A DNA stretch of 64,000 nt from Buddleja alternifolia (GCA_019426215.1 CM033401.1:17737134-17801133); one strand, 5' to 3'; shown: positions 45,032 to 57,020, numbered from the stretch's first letter. Made by a program: numbers and translations. The notes: a model not told the origin generated them from the sequence alone.

Positions 45032-47389
45032 TTACGCTTTCTCCTTCTGTTCCCCTCCCCCCACAACAGGAGACTTTTGAAGCTCTGCAACATTAGAATC
45101 ATTCAGATATTCTGTGCAAAATGTAATAGCTTCATCAACTATGTACCGCTCAACAATGCAACCTTCCGGCCGGCTACGATTTTTCACATAGCCTTTCAAT
45201 ACCTTCATATAACGCTCAGCCGGATACATAGATCTCATAAAAGCTGGTCCACAAAGTTGTGTCTCTCTAACCAAGTGAATAGGTAGGTGAGTCATTATAT
45301 CAAAAAACGCGGGTGGGAAATACATCTCAAGCTCACACAAAGTGAGGACAAGTTGTTTCTGAAGTGCAGGCAATTGTTCAGGATCAAACACCTTGCTCCA
45401 CATTGCTTTGAAGAAGAAACACAATCTAGTTATCGTTTCTCTCACTTTTTTTGGCAGAATGGCCCGTAAAGCAATTGGCAGCAAATGATCCATGATTACA
45501 TGACAATCATGAGTCTTCATATGCTTTAGCTTCAAGTCCTTCATTGATACAAGACTGCTAATGTTCGAAGAATACCCTTCGGGAACTTTCACTCCACAAA
45601 GAAACTCACATAATGCAATTTTTTCTTTTCTAGATAGCGTGTGAGCTGCTGGAGGTAAATAAGTACGTTTTCCCTTCATTGTTGGTGCCAATTTACCTCT
45701 TATCTTCATTTCAACTAAGTCCAACCTTGCCTTTACTCCATCTTTTGTCTTGCCGGGCACATTTAGAAGAGTACCAATGACACTATCAAATACATTTTTC
45801 TCAATATGCATTATATCAAGAAAATGTCTAACATGTAAAGATTTCCAATACGGCAAATCAAAAAAAATTGACCTTTTTTTCCACCCAGTTTTTGCAAGGC
45901 CGCCTGCAAAAGTCTTTCCGAACTTGATATCCAAGTCTTTTACATTCTCAAACACCTCTTCACCGGTCAAACACTTAGGAGCTCGACATTCTTCTATGCT
46001 CCCATTGAAAGCTTTCTTCCACCGACGATATCGATGTTCTCGATTCAACCATCTTCGATGCCCTTGGAATGCATATTTCTGAGAGTGTGGGAGTCTATAT
46101 TGATCTGTACTCTTGACACATATGGGGCATGCACATTGCCCATGTACACCATATCCCTCGAGATTAGCTCTTGCTGGAAAATCATTGATTGTACCAAACA
46201 ACATAACTCTAAGATTGAAGCTCTCTTTTCTAAACCCATCATACACTTTAATACCGGTCTCCCACAACTCTTTCAAATCCTCAATTAAAGGGGCCAAGTA
46301 GACATCTATATCATTTCCAGGTTGTTTCGGCCCGGAAATTAGTATAGGCATCATAATATGCTCTCGCTTCATGCATCGCGAAGGGGGTAGGTTGTAGATC
46401 ATCAAAATCACCGGCCATGTACTATGTGAGCTACTTTGCAAGCCATGTGGGTTCATTCCATCTGTAGCCAATACAAGGCGTAAATTTCTTGGTTCTTCCC
46501 TAAATTCAGGGAAATCATTATCGATCTTTTTCCATTGAGGAGAATCTGAAGGATGTCTAATCTTGTTATCTTCAATCCCTTGTTCAAGCCTTCTATCAGC
46601 ATACCATGTCAAGTCCTTGGCAAACGCTTCACTACTGTACATGCGTCTAAATCTAGGTATTATGGGCAAATACCATGCTGTTTTGACAGGAGCAGATCCA
46701 TTCTTCTTGTACCGTGAGGTGCCACATTTGGGACACACCGTCAATGATGCATAGTCCTTTCTAAACAAGATGCAATCATTGAAACAAGCATGTATCCTCT
46801 CATATCCCATGCCAATTGCAGTTAACATCTTCTTAGCCTCATAAGTACGATTAGGTAACACATTATCATCGGGTAACATACTTTTTAATAGACCAAGTAA
46901 GTCTGTGAAACTCTTATCACTCCACCCATTGTTAGCTTTTAACTTGTAGAGGTTTAGGACTGCTTTCAATCTTGTGAAATTACTACCACTATACAGGGGT
47001 TTCTTTGAATCACTTGTCAAATTATCGAACATCTTGGGACAATTTCGCAAATCCTCCTCGATCACATTGGTCATCTCCTCCAAACGATCAGGCTCATAAT
47101 CATCCATGTCAAAATCTACTGATCGATATGATGTATCACCCAAATCAGCTGAGGTGGCACTGCTTTCACCGTGTCTTGTCCATCGTGTGTAGCTTTTATC
47201 AATTCCATTACACACCAAATGATCTTCCAAGTCAGGTGGACTAATTCTCTTTCCAAAACAACAACGTAAACATGGACAACTAATCCTAGTCGGATCCGAT
47301 GCATGCTCAACCGCAAAGTCGATGAATTCTTTCACCCCTTTCCCATATTGCTCCGACATACGATCCGCTACAATCCAACTTCGATCCAT
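45032..47389 (-). CDS. CACTA transposase (TNP2/TNPD type), N-terminal and catalytic part, 785 aa
   Basis: Starts MDRSWIVADRMSEQYG, the transposase-associated domain (about residues 1-75, with CPCLRCC and a His/Cys pattern). A CPKCG zinc-like motif is near residue 218. The TNP2 transposase domain (about 225-480) includes LVLATDGMNPHG, where the Asp is a likely catalytic residue, then the PICVKST zinc region. A DUF4218-like part (about 610-725) with LCELEMYFPPAFFD and YPAERYM follows. The reading frame ends early because of one base apparently missing in the run GGGGGGAGGGG (45052-45062); the C-terminal part continues in the next frame. It would cut and join transposon ends bound by the partner protein. 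Confidence 0.93.
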   Translation of the reverse strand: MDRSWIVADRMSEQYGKGVKEFIDFAVEHASDPTRISCPCLRCCFGKRISPPDLEDHLVCNGIDKSYTRWTRHGESSATSADLGDTSYRSVDFDMDDYEPDRLEEMTNVIEEDLRNCPKMFDNLTSDSKKPLYSGSNFTRLKAVLNLYKLKANNGWSDKSFTDLLGLLKSMLPDDNVLPNRTYEAKKMLTAIGMGYERIHACFNDCILFRKDYASLTVCPKCGTSRYKKNGSAPVKTAWYLPIIPRFRRMYSSEAFAKDLTWYADRRLEQGIEDNKIRHPSDSPQWKKIDNDFPEFREEPRNLRLVLATDGMNPHGLQSSSHSTWPVILMIYNLPPSRCMKREHIMMPILISGPKQPGNDIDVYLAPLIEDLKELWETGIKVYDGFRKESFNLRVMLFGTINDFPARANLEGYGVHGQCACPICVKSTDQYRLPHSQKYAFQGHRRWLNREHRYRRWKKAFNGSIEECRAPKCLTGEEVFENVKDLDIKFGKTFAGGLAKTGWKKRSIFFDLPYWKSLHVRHFLDIMHIEKNVFDSVIGTLLNVPGKTKDGVKARLDLVEMKIRGKLAPTMKGKRTYLPPAAHTLSRKEKIALCEFLCGVKVPEGYSSNISSLVSMKDLKLKHMKTHDCHVIMDHLLPIALRAILPKKVRETITRLCFFFKAMWSKVFDPEQLPALQKQLVLTLCELEMYFPPAFFDIMTHLPIHLVRETQLCGPAFMRSMYPAERYMKVLKGYVKNRSRPEGCIVERYIVDEAITFCTEYLNDSNVAELQKSPVVGGGEQKEKA

Positions 47390-47880
47390 CTAAATTCTCA
47401 ATTAATTAAATTAAATAATTTTAACATCAGTTGATAGTTAAATTAATTAAATAAATTTATTTTAATTTATTTCGCATTATTCTATAAAAAATTCGGCAGA
47501 GTAACGACGCAAATATTTCTACCAAGTTCTCGACTTAATCTTCTCAGTGGGTTGTAACCAACAGAAGTCGAATCTTACGATCCGCTAAAATCTCAACAGG
47601 GAAACGACGCAAAAAATACTACCAATTTCAACCACAACAAACCCAACACTCTAATCTTTCACCCACAACGAACACAAAACGATACAAAAATATTGATCAC
47701 CAGTTGGATCACATAAAACATCATATTTCCAGGGGAACAACTACAAATATTGATCACCAGTTGGATCACATAGATCACATAAAAAACTACAAATAAAGCA
47801 TCATATTATAAATATTGATCACCAATTGGATCCAAAAGCACATAAAACTACAAATAAATTAAAGCATCACGATATAAAGT
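47390..47880. other. CACTA non-coding region upstream of the transposase gene
   Basis: AT-rich, no ORF. Holds three imperfect copies of a unit including AATATTGATCACCAGTTGG at about 47688-47835. The transposase promoter should lie between here and the right end. Confidence 0.55.
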
Positions 47881-47906
47881 TTTTGGAGCTTCTCGGTTGT
47901 GCAGAA

Positions 47907-48810
47907 AGCTGTGCGCGTCTTCACGAGAAAATTCATAAATAATTGTAGAAAGCTCGGATTCATGAACCGTTTTCTTCCTATGAAACTAGACACATAGGGC
48001 TATCCACACATATATCTCACATACTCAGTAGATGTCTAGAAAAAAGCAGATTTGTATTCAAAGTTAGAGAAAAATCTGTCAATTTTCAAAACAGCTGTGC
48101 GCGTCTTCACGAGAAAATTCATAACTCATTGTGGAAAGCTCCGATTCATGAACCGTTTTCTTCATATGAAACTAGACACATAGGGCTATCCACACATATA
48201 TCTTACATACTCAGTAGATGTCTAGAGAAAAGCAGATTTGTATTCAAAGTTAGAGAAAAATCTGTCAATTACAGCTGTGCGCGTCTTCACGAGAAAATTC
48301 ATAACTCATTGTGGAAAGCTCCGATTCATGAACCGTTTTATTCATATGAAACTAGACACATAGGGCTATCCACACATATATCTCACATACTCAGTAAATG
48401 TCTAGAAAAAAGCAGATTTGTATTCAAAGTTAGAGAAAAATCTGTCAATTTTCAAAACAGCTGTGCGCGTCTTCACGAGAAAATTCATAACTCATTGTGG
48501 AAAGCTCCGATTCATGAACCGTTTTATTCATATGAAACTAGACACATAGGGCTATCCACACATATATCTCACATACTCAGTAAATGTCTAGAAAAAAGCA
48601 GATTTGTATTCAAAGTTAGAGAAAAATCTGTCAATTTTCAAAACAGCTGTGCGCGTCTTCACGAGAAAATTCATAACTCATTGTGGAAAGCTCCGATTCA
48701 TGAACCGTTTTATTCATATGAAACTAGACACATAGGGATATACATACATATATCGAACATACTCATGAGATGCCTAGAACAAATCAGATTTGCATTCAAA
48801 GTTAGTAAAA
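47907..48810. repeat. 186-bp tandem array inside the CACTA element, five copies
   Basis: Units start at 47907, 48093, 48273, 48459 and 48645, each beginning AGCTGTGCGCGTCTTCACGA. Spacing is 186, 180, 186 and 186 bp; the third boundary lacks a short TTTTCAAA-like piece. The last unit is the most diverged. The array lies upstream of the leftward genes. Confidence 0.93.
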
Positions 48811-49493
48811 AATCAACTACAACATAATAACAAAAATCCACTATATAATTTATAAAACCCCAATTAACATAACATGATATATATAACAATAATTAACAAA
48901 TTAACATATAACCTACATTATATACATCACAAAATCAGAATTAACATAACATTAATATATAACAAACAAGAAATTAACACATAACCTAAATTTAATATAT
49001 ACATAATATATATATATATATAACATAACATATATAAACATATATATATATATACCTATAAAGAGAGAGGAGGAGAGTGGTGGGTCACGGCGCGGCGGCG
49101 GCGCGGCGGCGGCGGCGGCGGCGGCGGCTGCTCGGGCGGCGGCGGTTTCGGGTGGTGGTGGCGACGGGACGGGGGCGGTTTAGGTAGCTTGAGAGTGAGA
49201 GAGAGAGTATAGAGAGAGAGAGTAGAGTATAGGGAGAGAGATCGAGTAGAGAGATAGAGAAAAATCAAATGGGGCGGCGGCGGCGGCGGCGGTGGTGGAG
49301 ACGATGGCGGGGGCGGTGGTGGAGAGTGAGAGAGATAGTAGAGTAGAGAGAGAGAGTAGAGTAGAGAGTGAGGGAGATAGTAGAGTAGAGAGAGAGAGTA
49401 GAGTAGAGAGTGAGAGATAGTAGAGAGAAATGAGGGGAGAGCTCGGTTTTTGGGGGGAAAAAAGGGAGGGAAATTTTTTTTTTTTTTTAATTA
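48811..49493. repeat. CACTA low-complexity region: TA-rich, GGC and GA microsatellites
   Basis: TA-rich tract near 49005-49055, GGC runs at about 49086-49145 and 49272-49320, and long AGAGAGTAG-type tracts at 49195-49440. No coding signal. Confidence 0.85.
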
Positions 49494-49901
49494 CGTGTTA
49501 TAGCGGTTCGGGAACGAACCGCTATAACCGGTTTACCAATTATAGCGGTTCATTCCCGAACCGCTATAACTGGTATAAACCGGTCTACCAGTTATAGCGG
49601 TTCGGGAATGAACCGCTATAATTGGTTAAACCGATTATAGCGGTTCATTCCCGAACCGCTTTAAAAAAAAAATTTTTTTTTTTTTTTTTTCTGTTCGCGC
49701 TATAATAGCGGTTTTTTATCGAACCGCTATAATAGGTTCGAACTATTACAGCGGTTTTTTATCGAACCGCTGTAATAGGTTCCCGGTTAATATCCATTAT
49801 AACGGTTCACTTATAAACCGCTGTAATAAGTCTCTCCGTTCAGCGGTTTTCCAAAAACCGCTGTAAAATGTGCGCTGTAACAGGTCTTTTCTGTACTAGT
49901 G
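49494..49901. repeat. CACTA right terminal and subterminal repeats
   Basis: Inverted units of TTATAGCGGTTC...GAACCGCTATAA fill 49497-49735. The outermost part (about 49742-49880) has the TTACAGCGGTT form seen at the left end. It ends CTAGTG, where TAGTG is the terminus. Confidence 0.9.
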
Positions 49902-49904
49902 GTA

Positions 49905-52900
49905 TTGGTATATTTGGATATAACGCTCTTGGAGGTTCCCTTAGTGTACTACTAGGTGCTCCTGATGTACTTTGTTTCAAAGTAGTTATCCAAGACTGAA
50001 GACTAAGCGCAGAAGGAGAAGGAAGCACTTGACGCTTAGGAGACGGAGGCTCTTCATCTCTTGAACTAGACTCTTTCCTCTTTTCTCCTTTCTTCTTCTT
50101 TTCCCCTTTATTGCCATCATCCGATTTTAAGAAATGGTCTGTGAATAAACTGACCTGATGAGCAATTTGGGACATAGAAGCAGTGATGTCATCCAGACGC
50201 TTGTCAAAGCATTCCTGCAGAGCGAGAAGCTTGGCGCTGGTAGCATCATTCACAGAGATCTCAAGGGTTTCAAGGCGCTTTTCAAGCTCTTCTTTCATGG
50301 CAAGTTGGGTTGCGTGAGTGGCATCATGCTTTTCTTGAAAATTTTGTTTGCACTCACCAACAGCTGCTTGAGCTGAACTATGCATATGAGCAATTTGAGC
50401 GCTCATTACGTGAGTTTCAATCTTTGCTAGATTATCTTTAATCCAATGGAGAGATTCTGCATTCTGAGTAGCGTGGTCGCTAATAGTCTCCAAGATGGAT
50501 TTGAGCAAAGGACCAAAGGATTGACTCTCATCTGATTGAACCGCTTGAGGAGTCGGTCGCTTGAACCTTGATGAGTGTTTGAGAGAGTCAAATGAAACTT
50601 GATAGGCTGGATCAAAAACAGTACCTCGAAGAGCAACGGGAAGATCCTCAGCACTATCATCAGTAACATGTTCAGGAGCGTCAAGGATATCCTCTGGTGG
50701 AGACGCTTGAACAGGGTCTTCAGCAGGCGCTGGAATACTTGTAACTGCAGACGTGAACGCTTCAGTTGACTTAGCAGGCGCTTCCTCAAGCGTGGCCTCA
50801 GGTTGACGAAAGTCATCGAATTGGAAGTTCCAGCTTGCTAACTCGGCATAAGAAGTGGATGCACAGTCCAAGAGTTCAGTGAGTCTGGTTCGGGAAATAC
50901 AAGTATCGGAGATGAATGTGCGAAGAGGACTATCAATGGCCCTGATGTGCATTGGACCAATGATATCAAGCACATGATTTGGGAAGACTTTGGACGGCGC
51001 TTGAGCAATTGAGAAGAGTGAATCTGGACAGTAATGTCTGGAAAATCCAATCAAGCAGTCGGAGGGAAGAGATATAGGACGCCGATGTTCAGGTACACAG
51101 TCAGCATAGTACTCTTCAAGATATGGATAAATTGCTTGAGCCAGCTCTTGATTCCTTTCTAGCAGGGAGAGGACAAACTCATAGTGATCGAGTACCTCGC
51201 TGCGGATTGAAGGGAGCAGTGGATATCCTTTGAATGGACTGATTACTGAGCCGTTCCAAGGTCGGGGATTGGCAGTGAAGATCTTATCGAAAAAAGATAC
51301 AGGAGTTAAAATCTTCACCATCAGATTGAAATTTTCTTCACAGTGGCTTGGAGCAAAATTCAAGCACAATACACCAGATGTACAGTTGGAAGAGGCTTGA
51401 GCGTTGAATAGAAGAGAAGTAGAGGATAATCTGTGAAGCTCTTGACGCAGACACTGTTCAATTTGATGTCTAGCAATTGGGAGCTTGAGAACAGGTCCGA
51501 CTCTCTGTTGACGCTGCTTGAGGTAATACTTGGCGAACTGACGCTTCTTGTTATGCATGCCTATTCCAAAAAGATGGGGAGCTTGGACTAACTCTGAGAA
51601 AGTATATTTATGTCCCATATACGCTTCAACCCAGTTGACTTCATTTATACAGTAGTCTGTGCCAGCAGTCACCATAGCGCGAATGCCTTCCAAATGAATG
51701 TCTCTGATAGCTTCAAAGCGGTGTCTATCAGGCTGATAGTTGGCATTCCAGACGCTATAAAAATATGCTTCAGCTTCAGTTTGAAGCAAGTCTGTCAACG
51801 ATTCAAGACGCTCACCGGCATGAACAGCTTTATTCTTCCAAAGACGAAGTGGATGGACCGACGCAAGATTTTCAGGGCTATAAGCAGTCTGAAGGAAATG
51901 TGTGTAGCCTTCTCTGTTCAAGACTGACTCTGAAGGATTGAGAAAGCTAGGACGCAGAGGCTCATACACACGAATGCTGTAATCCCTTAGAGCGAACCCG
52001 GTTGGCTTGCTGTGCCCATAATCCAGATAGTATGCCAAGTCCACATCACATCTAGGAGTTCTGCCTCCTTGTCTGTCTTGTTGAAGAATAAGAGAAGATG
52101 GTATTTGGCGAGGAGTCTTTCCCAGTTGAACTGACAAATAGTACTTCTGCTCTATCTCTGTTAGAGCAACATTAAATATGGTGGCTTTGATTCGATTGTC
52201 AAAATCAATTAGTCGGGCAACGTCAGTCTCTACAAAAATATATCTCTCTTCATTTTATCCTGCAGGATGAAATCTTCTTCCAGCGCTGGGGGCATGAAGT
52301 TAATTGAATGATCAATTGTCTTCAGCGGATCGAGTTGGAAGAAGTGACGAGGAGCTGGAACGTCATCAGCATCACTCTGACCTTCTGAGCGTGCCTCTTA
52401 TATAGCAGCAGGTTCCTCAGCTTCAATTGCAGCAACTTCTGCGGCAACATCTTTAGCAATAGTAATGTCTTCGGTCAAATCAACATCCAAGAGAATACCT
52501 GTGGACGCTTCAGCAGCAGTTGGTACTATAGCCTGAGAGCTAGTCTCAACAGCAATTCTTTGAGCGCTTGGCGCAACAGCGACTTGAGCGCTTGGCTCAT
52601 CAGCGACTTGAGCGCTTGGCTTAACAGAGACTTGAGCGCTTGGCTCAACAGCGACTTGAGCGCTTGGCTCATCAGTCTCAGGTTCTTCAGGATCAACTCG
52701 ACGCTTGCTAGTCCTGGAATGCTTGAAGATTTTCTTTATGTTGACTCCTTCAATGAGTTTAGACGGTGGAGCAGGAGGATCAGCAGCTGGTTCTGCAAAG
52801 TCTATTTGTTTGATGATCCCTTCTAGCTTCCTTCTTTTGAGAGGTAGCTTGTCCTATGCATCCTCATCGGTTTCCTCACCAAGCTTTTGAGAGGAGGTGG

Positions 52901-53793
52901 CAAATTGAACTTTGGGCTTTCTGGGAGCCCTCTTCTTTGTTGGAGCTGGACGCTTCGCAGCTTCTTCTGGTACTGGACGCTCCGCTTCTTTATCAGACGC
53001 TTGACGTACTTCCAGACGCTCAGATAGTGGTTTAGCCGCACCACCAATTTTTGGAGGATTGAACAGATTGTTCAGAATCCTTTTTCCCAACAACTTGGAC
53101 TTATTCAACGGAAGTCCAGACGAGTATACACATTTCGATTTGTACAATAGGTCGCTTAGAACGAGTCCATAAAGCTTATTCGAAGTGCTTAGACTTTCCC
53201 GAAACCTTCCAAAGTTGTACTTACTCCAGTTGATTTTGATGTTGAGGAGTATAGCAGTCATCATCTGAAATTGTACAGGATTCACCTTATCAAAGGTTCC
53301 CACTCGGCATTCTATGATCTTGCTACAGAAATTAGCCAATGGCCGGTATTTGGACACTAGGTCTTTCTTTTCGAAGTATTGAGTGTAGGGCACATCGTCG
53401 TACGCACTCATGGTTGTCCATGCTTCCTTGATCTGTTCAATGTAACGCAATCCAATGCCTTACCCTCATTGGGAAGATTGAATTTCTTGGCAATGGTGGA
53501 AGTAGATAAGAGAAATTCCTTTGGAGACTCCTTCTTGGATAAAGAGATTAGACAAGAAATAGACTTCTTGTCCTCTGAAAGTGTAGCAGTCTTCCAAAAG
53601 GTATCAACTTCAGTTGGAAACATATAAGAGTATTGGGTCAAGAATGGTTTGAGCCCAGCTTTGATGACCATGTCCATCATGTCCCTCAGGTTGATCTGAG
53701 GTTGTTCGTAGAGAAATTTCCAGTCGACAACAAGGCCTTCAGTCACCTTGATGGTAAGTTCAGCAGAAGTAGACGATGATTTCTTGGTGCCAT
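49905..53793 (-). pseudogene. Element D 3' ORF, main part
   Basis: Starts at 53793 (ATGGCACC), but a lost A a few codons in shifts the frame at once. Open pieces are 53408-53746 (FLTQYSYMFPTE), 52854-53450 (KINWSKYNFGRF, then a basic Lys/Arg/Pro stretch) and 49840-52137, a 765-codon frame matching the second globular region and coiled-coil end of the C copy. Stops also occur near 52857, 52399 and 52257. The last ORF runs into the CACTA sequence after 49904 and its final residues are transposon-derived. It is dead through frame changes and the insertion. Confidence 0.9.
52556..52680. repeat. 24-bp coding minisatellite in the D 3' ORF, about five copies
   Basis: Unit GACTTGAGCGCTTGGCTCA plus five more bases, repeated with small changes. 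On the coding (minus) strand it gives PSAQVAVE-like octapeptides. A, B and C do not show it. Confidence 0.88.
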
Positions 53794-54527
53794 TTTTGTG
53801 AAAGAGATGAACGAAGCTTTTTCTTTTTGCTTTGAGAGAGAGAGACTAAGTTTTGTAGATATGTTTTGAGTAAAAGTGAATTGTCATTCTGCAGAAAGTG
53901 TGTTTTAAATGATACAGTAAAGAATTTTTGAAACTTGTGTTTTCTAGTCTCTGTAGGATTTAGACACGTGTATCAATTGTTGAATCTCAGCCATAAATTC
54001 ATTAACTGCGGACGCGAGTTTTGTGTAATAGAGAGAAGTTACATTTGCTAATTCTCAGATATAAAGATTTGACATCCAAGTTAAAATTTTAAAACGTTTG
54101 GCATTTTCAGAGTGTAACGCACGCGCCCGTTTGTACACTGACACGTACACAAACACGTGCTATCTCTAAACCGTCATTTTGAAAAGAAACTTTTGATTAC
54201 CCGCCAGTTTGATGTGATAAAAGCGTGCGAGTAGAGTACAAAATAAACTTTTAAGTCTACCCACTACTTCGAAAGAAGTTTGGAAACTTTATGCATTGCT
54301 TGTAAAGAAAATTATATTTTTATATTAAGAGTTGATTGGACTTGATTCAACGCTTAACTAATACCATTGGTTGGTATTCATTATAACTGTTGTAATATAG
54401 ACGCTTAAAGTCAAAGTCCTTTTTATGTTTGAGCGTCCAATATTTTATGCAAAGATAATACTGAGCGTTGATGATCATGCATCTGAAAATTTTGATCATT
54501 GACGCTTACAGTTATGTTCAAGTACAT
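53794..54527 (-). other. Element D spacer between pol and 3' ORF, with a deletion
   Basis: No ORF. Compared with B, about 235 bp are gone at about 54527, removing the RNase H end, the pol stop and both post-pol polypurine motifs. Confidence 0.7.
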
Positions 54528-57020
54528 GGAGATATCTTTCTTTTGAACATGGTCACGAAGAAAATGGTATCTAATGTCAATGTGTTTAGTTCTGGAATGA
54601 AAAACAGGGTTTTGAGTCATGGCTAGAGCGCTTTGGTTATCACAATGAATGGGGGTTGGACCTAAGATTATTCCGTAATCTCTGAGTTGTTACCCCATCC
54701 ATAGAACTTGTGCACAACAACTTCCTGCAGCTACATACTCAGCTTCGGCTGTAGAGGTAGCGATGTATTGTTGTTTCTTGCTATGCCATGAAACTAGCCT
54801 ATCACCTAGGAATTGACAAGTACCACTAGTGCTTTTACGATCTATTTTGCAACCTACAAAATTTCCATCTGAATAACCGATTAGTTCAAAAGGAGAATCC
54901 CTAGGATACCATAACCCACATTTTGTGTGTCTTTTAGGTATTTAAAGATCTTCTTGGCAGCAATTAAGTGTGACTCTTTAGGATCAGCTTGAAATCGTGC
55001 ACACATGCATACCGAAGACATAATATCAGGTCTACTGGCAGTGAGATAGAGAAGTGATCCAATGATACCTCTATAATTAGTGATATCAACTTTCTTTCCA
55101 CTTTCATCTTTATCTAACTTAAGCGTTTCGCTCATTGGAATTTTTGAATATGATGCATTATCCATACCAAATTTCTTAATCATATCTCGTGCATATTTAG
55201 CTTGGTTAATAAATATGCCATTAGGGAGTTGTTTAACTTGTAGTCCCAAGAAAAAAGTTAATTCACCCATCATGCTCATTTCAAATTGTTCTTGCATCAT
55301 TTTCGAAAATTTCTCACACAGACGCTTGTTAGTAGAACCAAATATAATATCATCAACGTAAATGTGAACTAAGAGAATATCTTCGTTATTGGTAATTTTA
55401 AATAACGTTGTGTCAACGCTGCCTTTTGAAAAGCCTTTACCAATAACAAAGATAGAGAGAGTGTTATACCATGCTCGGGGTGCTTGCTTAAGCCCGTAAA
55501 GTGCTTTTTTTAGCTTGTAAACCATACCCTTACCATGATTGTTGATGAATCTTGGTGGTTGCTCCACATATACTTCTTCTTGGAGTTTACCATTCAGGAA
55601 GGCACTTTTTACGTCCATTGAATATACTGTAAACTTGTTAAACGCTGCATACGCTAGAAACATGCGGATTGCTTCAAGACGAGCGGCAGAAGCGTATGTC
55701 TCATCAAAGTCAATACCCTCCTCTTGGCAATATCCTTGAGCTACGAGTCTGGCCTTATTTCTTACAACAATGCCGTTCTCATCCATCTTGTTTCTATATA
55801 CCCATCTAGTTCCAATAACTCCTTGGTGAGTTGGTCTTGGTACTAGCATCCAAACCTTATTTCGTTCGAACTGATTGAGCTCTTCTTGCATAGCTTCAAT
55901 CCAACTTGGGCCACTCAGCGCTTCATCCACTTTCTTTGGTTCCATTTGAGATAAAAATCTTGCGAACATACCCTCATTGAATGTAGCGGCTCTAGTTCTA
56001 ACTGGTGCTCCAATATCTCCAATAATTTGCTCAGGTGGATGGTCACGTAGCCATAGTCTATCTGGTTCGAAGGGATTAAGAGATGGAACGGGCGCTTGAG
56101 AATCATACGCTTGACCACCCTCTTGCGTAGGCGCTTCAAATTCACAATTCCTTGTTTGCTCTTGATGATCACTCTCTTCATGATCATCAGCATTTCTTAC
56201 ATGATAATTTAGAGTAATCTCACGAGTATTCTTAGGAGGTGGCACTGAGATCTCATCATCGTCGCCAGTATCTTCATCAATAGTAATCTTAGACTCTTGA
56301 TGACATAGATCTTCAACTCCTACATCATTTAAATTAACCTTACTCGGCTCTTGATTAGCATCATCAAAAACAACATGAATAGATTCCTCAACCTTCGATT
56401 TGATCTTATTGAGAATGCGAAAATTCTTTCCATTTTTGGCGTAGCCTAGAAAGATTCCCTCATCCGCTTTAGGATCAAAAGTCTTTAGGCTTTGGGATCC
56501 ATTATTGTGGATAAAACATTTAGAACCAAAGACGTGAAAGTATGAAACATTTGGCTTACGTCCCTTCCATAGTTCATATGGAGTTTTTCCATGCTGTTTG
56601 TTGATCATGCAGCGGTTTTGAGTGTAACAGGCAGTGTTGATCGCTTCGGCCCAAAATCTAGGAGCAAGCTTGGATTCTGCTAACATAGTCCTAGCGGCTT
56701 CCTTAAGCGTTCGGTTCCGGCGCTCAGCAACACCATTTTGTTGGGGAGTTCTGGGAGCTGAATACTCATGGTATATTCCATTTTCTACACAAAACTTCTC
56801 AACAACCTTGTTAGTAAACTCAGTACCGTGATCGCTTCTTATTCTTGCAACCTTAAGATTTTTCAATGTTTGAAGTTGCCGAATAAACGTTGTTAACTTG
56901 TCACATGTCTTATCTTTGGATGAAAGAAATTCCACCCAAGTAAATCTAGAGAAATCGTCTACTATCACCAAAGTATAGTTTTTACCGCTTACACTGATCG
57001 TTTGAACCGGTCCAAACAAA
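54528..57020 (-). pseudogene. Element D pol: INT-RT-RNaseH, truncated at both ends
   Basis: A 716-codon open frame (54881-57031; the last few codons are foreign) has the integrase core RSDHGTEF and GVAERRNR and RT with YVDDI. One base is lost near 54915, after which RNase H continues in another frame to 54528, with HCDNQSA kept but the first motif altered (SDGNF). Left of 54528 a deletion removes the C-terminus. At 57020 integrase homology stops within LFGPVQ and unrelated gypsy sequence begins. Confidence 0.9.

Larger units (their letters stand above)
39760..49901 (-). mobile_element. CACTA (En/Spm superfamily) DNA transposon, 10,142 bp
   Basis: The left end is CACTATTACAGAAGAGGTCTG. The right end, read on the minus strand, is CACTAGTACAGAAAAGACCTG. 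They match at 17 of 21 positions. Both sides carry the 3-bp duplication GTA (39757-39759 and 49902-49904), the usual size for this superfamily. Subterminal regions are packed with palindromic TTA(C/T)AGCGGTT units. Two genes run leftward. The flanking D 3' ORF joins cleanly across the insertion. It is the youngest clearly datable event in the nest by position. Confidence 0.96.
37662..57020 (-). mobile_element. Element D: SIRE element nested in the B 3' ORF, host of the CACTA element
   Basis: A minus-strand element with 3' LTR (37662-39204), polypurine tract, 3' ORF (split by the CACTA insertion 39760-49901) and pol back to the integrase. At about 57020 its homology stops in the integrase and gypsy-like sequence F follows, so the 5' part (protease, gag, 5' LTR) is missing from the window. 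No right-hand target duplication was found. Confidence 0.88.

Noticed and set aside
48129..48827. 232-aa ORF with four near-identical repeats
   Set aside because: It is a by-product of the 186-bp tandem array. Because 186 is a multiple of three, one frame stays open through the units. No coding context or family match is apparent.
52560..52826. Repeat ORF with SAWLNSDL units on the plus strand
   Set aside because: Antisense reading of the 24-bp minisatellite in the D 3' ORF.
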